From Paenibacillus alkalitolerans (GTDB taxonomy: Bacteria; Bacillota; Bacilli; Paenibacillales; YIM-B00363): 64,000 nucleotides of DNA. The stretch's first letter is position 1, and each line of letters starts with the position of its first letter. Shown one piece after another: positions 59,825 through 64,000 of the stretch. A model generated the notes under the pieces. The model saw only the letters and a program-made list of their open reading frames with translations, was not told the DNA's origin and did no database searches. Where the stretch lies: assembly GCF_016482785.1 (NCBI RefSeq), contig NZ_JAEMXM010000002.1:62001-126000 (forward strand), in the 5' to 3' direction. The position numbers and the translations under genes are program-made.

Positions 59825-60697
59825 TTACACCTGGCGGGGACGCATCCACGCGTCCAACGCTTCAAACGATTCGTCCGTGTCGCTTAAACCGAGCTCGTAC
59901 AACGCTTCGAGCTTGGATTTATCCCGCTCCATCCGGCCGACCGGAAGCTTGTCGGTGGGGCGAATGACGAAAGCTCGTCCCTCCTGTTCAAGCTGCCCGA
60001 TCAACGACATCGTTTCGTTGTATACCCTCTCCCTTCGTATCATCGCATCCACAAGACCCGGGTAACGCTTGTACAACAATTGAGCAATCCGGCGGCGCCG
60101 AAACGGCTTGATCCGGTAAGACGCATCCTTCGTCAGTACGACTACGACCCGGTCGCACCCGTCGTCCAACGCTTTGCGAACCGGAATCGGGTCTGCTACT
60201 CCTCCGTCATACATCAACCTGCCGCCGATGTCGACGCCGGGCGCGAAGAACGGCAGCGAGCTTGAAGCTCTAATGATTGCCGCAAAGGCCGAGCGGTCCG
60301 CCGTCCATTCCCGATTGCCGTAATATGCAGGTTTGCCGTCTACGGGGTCCGTCGTTCCCATCACGAAAGTTTCCGTAATGGAGAACAGTCTGTCATAGTC
60401 GAGAGGATCGATCACGTTCGGAATGCGGTCGAATATGAGATCCATACCGAACACACTGCCGCTTTTGAACCAATTTTTAAAGCTGATATATTCAGGATGA
60501 TCCGCGAAATCTACCGTTACGCGCCTGTTGCGGCCTCTTTGCCGCGACAGATAGGATACGGCGTTGCAGGCACCCGCCGACACGCCGATGACATACGAAA
60601 AAAATAATTCCCGCTCCAAAAACCGTTCCAGCACGCCGGCCGTGTATACGCCCCGCATGCCTCCCCCTTCCAGCACCAAACCGATTCGATCCGTCAT
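59825..60697 (-). CDS. Patatin-like phospholipase (RssA/YchK group)
   Basis: 290 residues. Oxyanion hole motif GGGMRGVYTAGVL, nucleophile elbow GVSAG and catalytic Asp in YDGGVADPIP make the Ser-Asp dyad complete. Such cytosolic lipases hydrolyse phospholipids or acyl esters; the physiological substrate is unknown. Stand-alone gene with its own terminator, 62 bases after the ABC permease gene. Confidence 0.9.
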   Translation of the reverse strand: MTDRIGLVLEGGGMRGVYTAGVLERFLERELFFSYVIGVSAGACNAVSYLSRQRGRNRRVTVDFADHPEYISFKNWFKSGSVFGMDLIFDRIPNVIDPLDYDRLFSITETFVMGTTDPVDGKPAYYGNREWTADRSAFAAIIRASSSLPFFAPGVDIGGRLMYDGGVADPIPVRKALDDGCDRVVVVLTKDASYRIKPFRRRRIAQLLYKRYPGLVDAMIRRERVYNETMSLIGQLEQEGRAFVIRPTDKLPVGRMERDKSKLEALYELGLSDTDESFEALDAWMRPRQV

Positions 60698-60759
60698 CGT
60701 TTCCTATCGCCACCTCTTCTATTGAACAGCGGATAAATTCTTCCATTATATTACCATTT

Positions 60760-61581
60760 TTAAGAGCGATATTGAAACGCACTTTCAATGCGGGAAACGA
60801 TCGTATACATGATTGCGGCGACTATGGCGATGATAAACAAACTGCCGATAACGAGCGAGAAGTTAAATACTTGGAAGCCGTAAATGATCAAATAACCGAG
60901 TCCTTGCTTGGATACGAGAAATTCCCCGACGATCGTTCCGATCCACGACAATCCTACATTCACTTTCAATGCGGAAAGAATAGCAGGAACCGATGCAGGC
61001 AAAATGACTCTCGCAAACACGTCTCTCCTGTTTCCTCCGAATAGAAGGACAACCTTCGTATAGTTCGCATCCACTTCTTTAAAGCTGGAATAAATGACGA
61101 GCGTGGTAATGATGACCGTTACCGCGAGCGTCATCGCCACAATGGAAAGCGGGGTCGCTCCCAAGCCGACGATAAACAGAGGTCCGAGCGCAACCTTCGG
61201 CATGCTGTTAAGCACGACGATGAAAGGATCGAACACTTTGGATAGAAAAGGCGACCACCACAGCACCGCCGCAGCCGCCGCGCCGATCAACGTGCCGAAT
61301 ACGAAACCGGTCACTGTCTCCATGACCGTCGCTCCGACGTGCGGAAGCAAGCTGCCGTCGGCGAGCTTCTCCAGCAGCAGACCGGTAATTTTCGAAGGAT
61401 AGCTGAACAACAGCACGTCGATCCAAAGGAGCCGCCCCGCCGCTTCCCACACTCCGAAGAACACGATCAAGATTGCGCATTGAGTGATAAGGACGGCACG
61501 TCGAACCCGGTCCCGGGAAGCACGGTGTTCCGCATAAACTCTATTCAATAAGCCCTCATCGGCCGCATTTTGCTCCTTCAC
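60760..61581 (-). CDS. ABC permease of NitT/TauT type
   Basis: 273 residues from GTG 61581, which overlaps the ATPase stop (GTGA) and follows GGAGGGAG. Six hydrophobic segments and the SsuC/TauC pattern: LPHVGATVMETVTGFVFG, SMPKVALGPLFIVGLG, and EAA-like VDANYTKVVLLFGGNRRDVF. Substrate class includes sulfonates, nitrate, taurine, pyrimidine and thiamine precursors. Resembles the Bacillus YtlD group. Confidence 0.88.
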   Translation of the reverse strand: MKEQNAADEGLLNRVYAEHRASRDRVRRAVLITQCAILIVFFGVWEAAGRLLWIDVLLFSYPSKITGLLLEKLADGSLLPHVGATVMETVTGFVFGTLIGAAAAAVLWWSPFLSKVFDPFIVVLNSMPKVALGPLFIVGLGATPLSIVAMTLAVTVIITTLVIYSSFKEVDANYTKVVLLFGGNRRDVFARVILPASVPAILSALKVNVGLSWIGTIVGEFLVSKQGLGYLIIYGFQVFNFSLVIGSLFIIAIVAAIMYTIVSRIESAFQYRS

Positions 61582-62357
61582 GCTTCTCCCTCCTCCGTCC
61601 GTTCGATTTCGTTCCAAATATCGTGGAACAGCTGCTGAAAGCCGGGCAACTCCCTCGCTTTAAACGGCAACTCGCCGCGAATTCGTTCCGGGATGCCGAT
61701 CTCCCGCCGAATACGCCCGGGATCGCGATCCATTACGAATACGCGGTCGCTCATCGCCACCGCTTCGGATATGTCATGGGTGACGAGCACCGCAGTCATC
61801 CCGTAGGAACGAATCGTCTCCGATACGAGGTCTTCCAGCTTTAATTTGGTGACGTAATCGAGCGATGAGAACGGTTCGTCAAGAAGCAGGATGTTCGGGC
61901 GGACGGAGAGCGTGCGGACCAGCGCCGCCCTCTGCCGCATGCCTCCGGACAATTGGTGGGGATATCGGTTGGCCGCATCCGCAAGACCCATCTTCTCCAG
62001 CAGCTCAAGAGAATATCGTTCGTTATCTTTGGTGCGGCTGCCCCGAATATCGAGTCCTGTTGCGGCGTTCGCGCGAATCGTTTTCCAGGGAAACAAGTAG
62101 TCCTGTTGGAGCATGTAGCCGATTTTCGGATGCGGGCCTTTCACCCGCTCGCCGAAGACGGTCACATCGCCTTCGGAAGGTGCCAGCAACCCGGAAATCA
62201 GCGAAAGTATCGTCGTTTTACCGCACCCGCTCGGACCGACCAATGAGACGAACTCGCCGGGATGCACGGCAAAATCAATATGTTTCACCGACAGCGCCGC
62301 ACCTCGGTCATTCACGTAGGCGTGCGTTACCCGGTTAAAGCCAATCGCTTCAGCCAT
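61578..62357 (-). CDS. ABC ATPase of NitT/TauT type
   Basis: 259 residues from ATG 62357 (GGGAGGGAG upstream; an earlier frame start at 62426 lacks a ribosome site). Walker A GPSGCGKTT, Q loop MLQQDYLFPWKTI, signature LSGGMRQRAALVRTL, Walker B ILLLDEPFSSLD and switch VTHDISEAV. The SsuB/TauB pattern is unmistakable. Energises the permease encoded downstream; binding-protein gene upstream is truncated. Confidence 0.9.
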   Translation of the reverse strand: MAEAIGFNRVTHAYVNDRGAALSVKHIDFAVHPGEFVSLVGPSGCGKTTILSLISGLLAPSEGDVTVFGERVKGPHPKIGYMLQQDYLFPWKTIRANAATGLDIRGSRTKDNERYSLELLEKMGLADAANRYPHQLSGGMRQRAALVRTLSVRPNILLLDEPFSSLDYVTKLKLEDLVSETIRSYGMTAVLVTHDISEAVAMSDRVFVMDRDPGRIRREIGIPERIRGELPFKARELPGFQQLFHDIWNEIERTEEGEA

Positions 62358-62391
62358 GCTTCTCCCTCCCTCATCTCGAATGAATCGCTGT

Positions 62392-62967
62392 CTATTGTTT
62401 CGCCTTCTCCGCAAAGCTGTTGTCAACCAAGACGGAATGCTCCACTCGCTCCTTCAACTCTCCAGCTTCTTCCATGACGTCTTGAAGGTTGTTCCATTCC
62501 TCGTCGTCGACAATGCCGTCTGTTGCGTATGAGCCTTGCGACTTGTATCGTTCAATAACTCCCTTAATGATCTCGATATCCGTGTCCGGGAAAAATTGTT
62601 TCACCGCGTCGGCAATCTTCGCCGTATCTTGCTCTTGCACCCACTGCTGCGCTTTGTAAAGTGCGTTTGTAAATTTCTGCACGGTTTCGCCGTTGTTGTC
62701 GATGTAGCTTTTCTTTGCCATGAACACCGTGTACGGCAGACGGCCGCTTTCCACACCGAAGCTTGCGAGAACGCGGCCCTTGCCTTCCCGCTCGAATATC
62801 GTCGCCTGCGGCTCGAACAGCTGTACGTAATCGCCCGTTCCGGAAGCGAACGCCGTCGCAATGTTTGCGAATTCCACGTTTTGGATCAATTCCATGTCTT
62901 TATGCGGATCGATCCCCTTCTTCTTCATTGCGAATTCTCCCGCCATCTGCGGCATACCGCCTTTGCG
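62392..62967 (-). pseudogene. Binding protein of the NitT/TauT importer, 5'-truncated
   Basis: About 190 residues homologous to the C-terminal part of NMT1/SsuA-like proteins: RKGGMPQMAGEFAMKKKGID, FASGTGDYVQLFEPQATIF, PYTVFMAKKSYIDNN. Family members have ~330 residues with a signal peptide; the first ~140 are missing. Upstream of RKGGMPQ the frame continues a few codons (HLRQ, TKQ) into AT-rich DNA with no signal sequence. The gene is therefore broken and the importer probably inactive unless another binding protein serves it. Cause: insertion or recombination just right of about 62970. Confidence 0.8.
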
Positions 62968-63005
62968 CTGTCGTAAGTGTTGTTTAGTGTAACCTAGAGA
63001 CAAAT

Positions 63006-63034
63006 AAAAAAAATGCAACCCAGATAGGATTGCA
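63006..63034 (-). terminator. Terminator of the small gene at 63054-63254
   Basis: TGCAA-CC (63014-63021) and GG-TTGCA (63027-63034) form the stem; the minus strand continues with eight T. It lies 20 bases past the stop of the small gene. Confidence 0.8.
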
Positions 63035-63053
63035 CTATTGTAAATTGAATATA

Positions 63054-63254
63054 TTATTTCTTGGGAATATGTACTTTTCCAGTGGATAATTGCAATTGCA
63101 GTGCTTTGAATTGTATCCTGCGTTCTAGGGGTAACTTATTAAATACTTCTTGGGGATCATCTCCTAGTGGTTCAAGTGTATATTTATCGACAAAGGACAC
63201 TGATACTTTGTATTCTTTGCCGCTCCGTGTTTTCATTGTAGTCTCATTAACCAT
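63054..63254 (-). CDS. Small hypothetical protein
   Basis: 66 residues from ATG 63254, MVNETTMKTRSGKEYKVSVS to VHIPKK; GAGGGCGG lies 8-15 bases upstream. Basic and hydrophilic, no membrane segment, no motif I recognise. A longer frame to 63374 (106 residues) is possible but its first 40 residues are low complexity and Ser-rich. It has its own terminator. AT-rich composition differs from the rest of the window, suggesting acquired DNA. Confidence 0.55.
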   Translation of the reverse strand: MVNETTMKTRSGKEYKVSVSFVDKYTLEPLGDDPQEVFNKLPLERRIQFKALQLQLSTGKVHIPKK

Positions 63255-63684
63255 ATCAGCACCGCCCTCAATAGTAGGGTATGCGGGCGACTTGATAGGA
63301 CTACTTTTAAACACTAAAGAGTTTGAAGAATTTTTAAAAGAGCTTGTTAGACTCATTGTGTGGATGCATTCCACCTTTCATAAGAGTAGATTTGTTCTAT
63401 TCGATCAAAAAGAGAGGGCTTCGTACTCCCTCTCCTTCACAATTGCGATTATGTAAGAAAGAAATATGAAACCTGTATGTTTATTTATGTATGATACTTG
63501 CATCAACAAAATCAATCGTATATAATGTTCCAAGTGATAAATGATTTGTTTTATTATTTGATAAGCACCAACTCCGATAAAATGGAATAATATGTCAAGG
63601 GTAAAAAATTTTACTTGTCACACTCCTGACATTTCAGAATAACACGCTATGGATGATTTGTCCATAGTTTCTTTGCATTTGAAC
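63255..63684. other. AT-rich intergenic stretch without clear gene
   Basis: Apart from an orphan terminator (63407-63434) I see no supported gene. On the minus strand a TTGACA occurs near 63600 and a 32-codon frame beginning MQVSYINKHTGF runs into the terminator stem; support is too weak to call either. Confidence 0.4.
63407..63434 (-). terminator. Orphan terminator
   Basis: GAGAGGG (63412-63418) and CCCTCTC (63428-63434) with a 9-base loop, followed on the minus strand by TTTTT. No gene ending just before it is evident, so a small RNA or unrecognised small gene may end here. Confidence 0.55.
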
Positions 63685-63718
63685 AAAAAATCCCCACCAG
63701 CATATTTGCCAGTGGAGA
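63685..63718 (-). terminator. Terminator of the partial gene at the right edge
   Basis: TCCCCACCAGCA (63691-63702) and TGCCAGTGGAGA (63707-63718) pair with two G-U or mismatched positions; the minus strand continues TTTTTT (63690-63685). It lies about 50 bases past the stop at 63769. Confidence 0.7.
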
Positions 63719-63768
63719 TTATCATTTAGTCAAAGTAAATCTAACCGATTAATTTTTCTCATTAGTTT

Positions 63769-63999
63769 CTATTTTGTCACAATATTGTATTTCTCAGAAT
63801 TATTTCCTGTAGAAATAATCAATTTATTATTACTATTTCGTTTTATCCCCTCTAACTTAACAACATAATGTTTTTCAATGTAGTATTCGCCAAATATATC
63901 TCCATTTTCCCTCGATGGATGACCATTATATAAAACCTTATCGTTCAAGATAACAACTAAGGGATCATTGCTATTAGTAATTCTACCGTATAGAAATAG
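63769..63999 (-). CDS. Hypothetical protein, C-terminal part (cut by window edge)
   Basis: An open frame with no start enters from the right edge and ends with TAG at 63771-63769, giving 76 residues: ITNSNDPLVVILNDKVLYNG, then GDIFGEYYIEKHYVVKLEGI and ending YNIVTK. Pattern of alternating hydrophobic residues suggests a beta-rich domain; no family recognised. Codon use is AT-rich like its surroundings. It is followed by a good terminator, which supports a real gene. Confidence 0.55.
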   Translation of the reverse strand, partial: LFLYGRITNSNDPLVVILNDKVLYNGHPSRENGDIFGEYYIEKHYVVKLEGIKRNSNNKLIISTGNNSEKYNIVTK

Positions 64000-64000
64000 T

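Overview
The window looks like a chromosomal segment of a spore-former of the Paenibacillus type (Bacillota). The signs are a YesM/YesN-type two-component pair next to a carbohydrate ABC importer, a split glycine decarboxylase (gcvPA/gcvPB) behind a tandem glycine riboswitch, a Bacillus-type nas cluster, a Bacillus-type AcsA, a perfect Bacillus 7-1-7 Zur box, strong AGGAGG ribosome sites and short intergenic repeat arrays with a period of about 50 bp. I see no rRNA, tRNA, CRISPR array or intact insertion sequence. Composition is moderately GC-rich, but 7.1-16.1 kb is visibly lower in GC and the last 1 kb is strongly AT-rich (judged by eye).

Layout. 1-7.1 kb: end of a Ca2+/H+ antiporter, then a leftward unit of sugar-binding lipoprotein, two permeases, YesM-like kinase and YesN-like regulator. 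7.1-16.0 kb: leftward proline/hydroxyproline locus (PucR regulator, Pot-type ABC importer, proline racemase/4-hydroxyproline epimerase, proline dehydrogenase, P5C dehydrogenase). 16.2-23.0 kb: serine/glycine hub, with sdaAB-sdaAA-mug leftward and a riboswitch-controlled gcvT-gcvPA-gcvPB rightward. 23.3-25.1 kb: an Rrf2 repressor with two matching palindromic operators, a DsbA/FrnE-like protein and an NAD(P)-binding protein. 25.4-34.1 kb: nitrate assimilation (nasD, nasE, nitrate transporter, nasB, nasC), flanked by related repeats. 35-41.1 kb: acetate/pyruvate-type uptake (two SSS symporters, a DUF485 partner, LytS/LytTR two-component system). 41.4-44.5 kb: GIY-YIG-like and DUF2087 proteins and an orphan solute-binding lipoprotein. 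44.5-50.4 kb: ilvA, DUF2252, yjbQ, a sirtuin with a disturbed 5' end, and acsA. 50.6-54.8 kb: a NEW3-domain protein with an ABC-2 exporter, then a Zur-controlled COG0523 GTPase. 55.0-59.4 kb: a phosphite-oxidation locus with the gene order of ptxABCDE and a candidate Pho box. 59.8-63.0 kb: a patatin-like lipase and a NitT/TauT-type ABC system whose binding-protein gene is cut at its 5' end, where AT-rich DNA with small unknown genes begins.

The highlight is the ptx-like locus: an ABC importer of the PhnCDE/PtxABC type, a 336-residue dehydrogenase that keeps the Lys, Trp, Arg, Glu and His active-site pattern of PtxD, and a convergent LysR gene, behind four PhoP-like hexamers at 11-bp spacing. 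Other points are a NasB that is a NasD paralogue with three of four siroheme-cluster cysteines lost, a sirtuin whose start is restored by adding one A, an epimerase inside a proline operon, and several intergenic arrays of 50-52 bp period. Functional statements rest on recalled family features; no database search was run.
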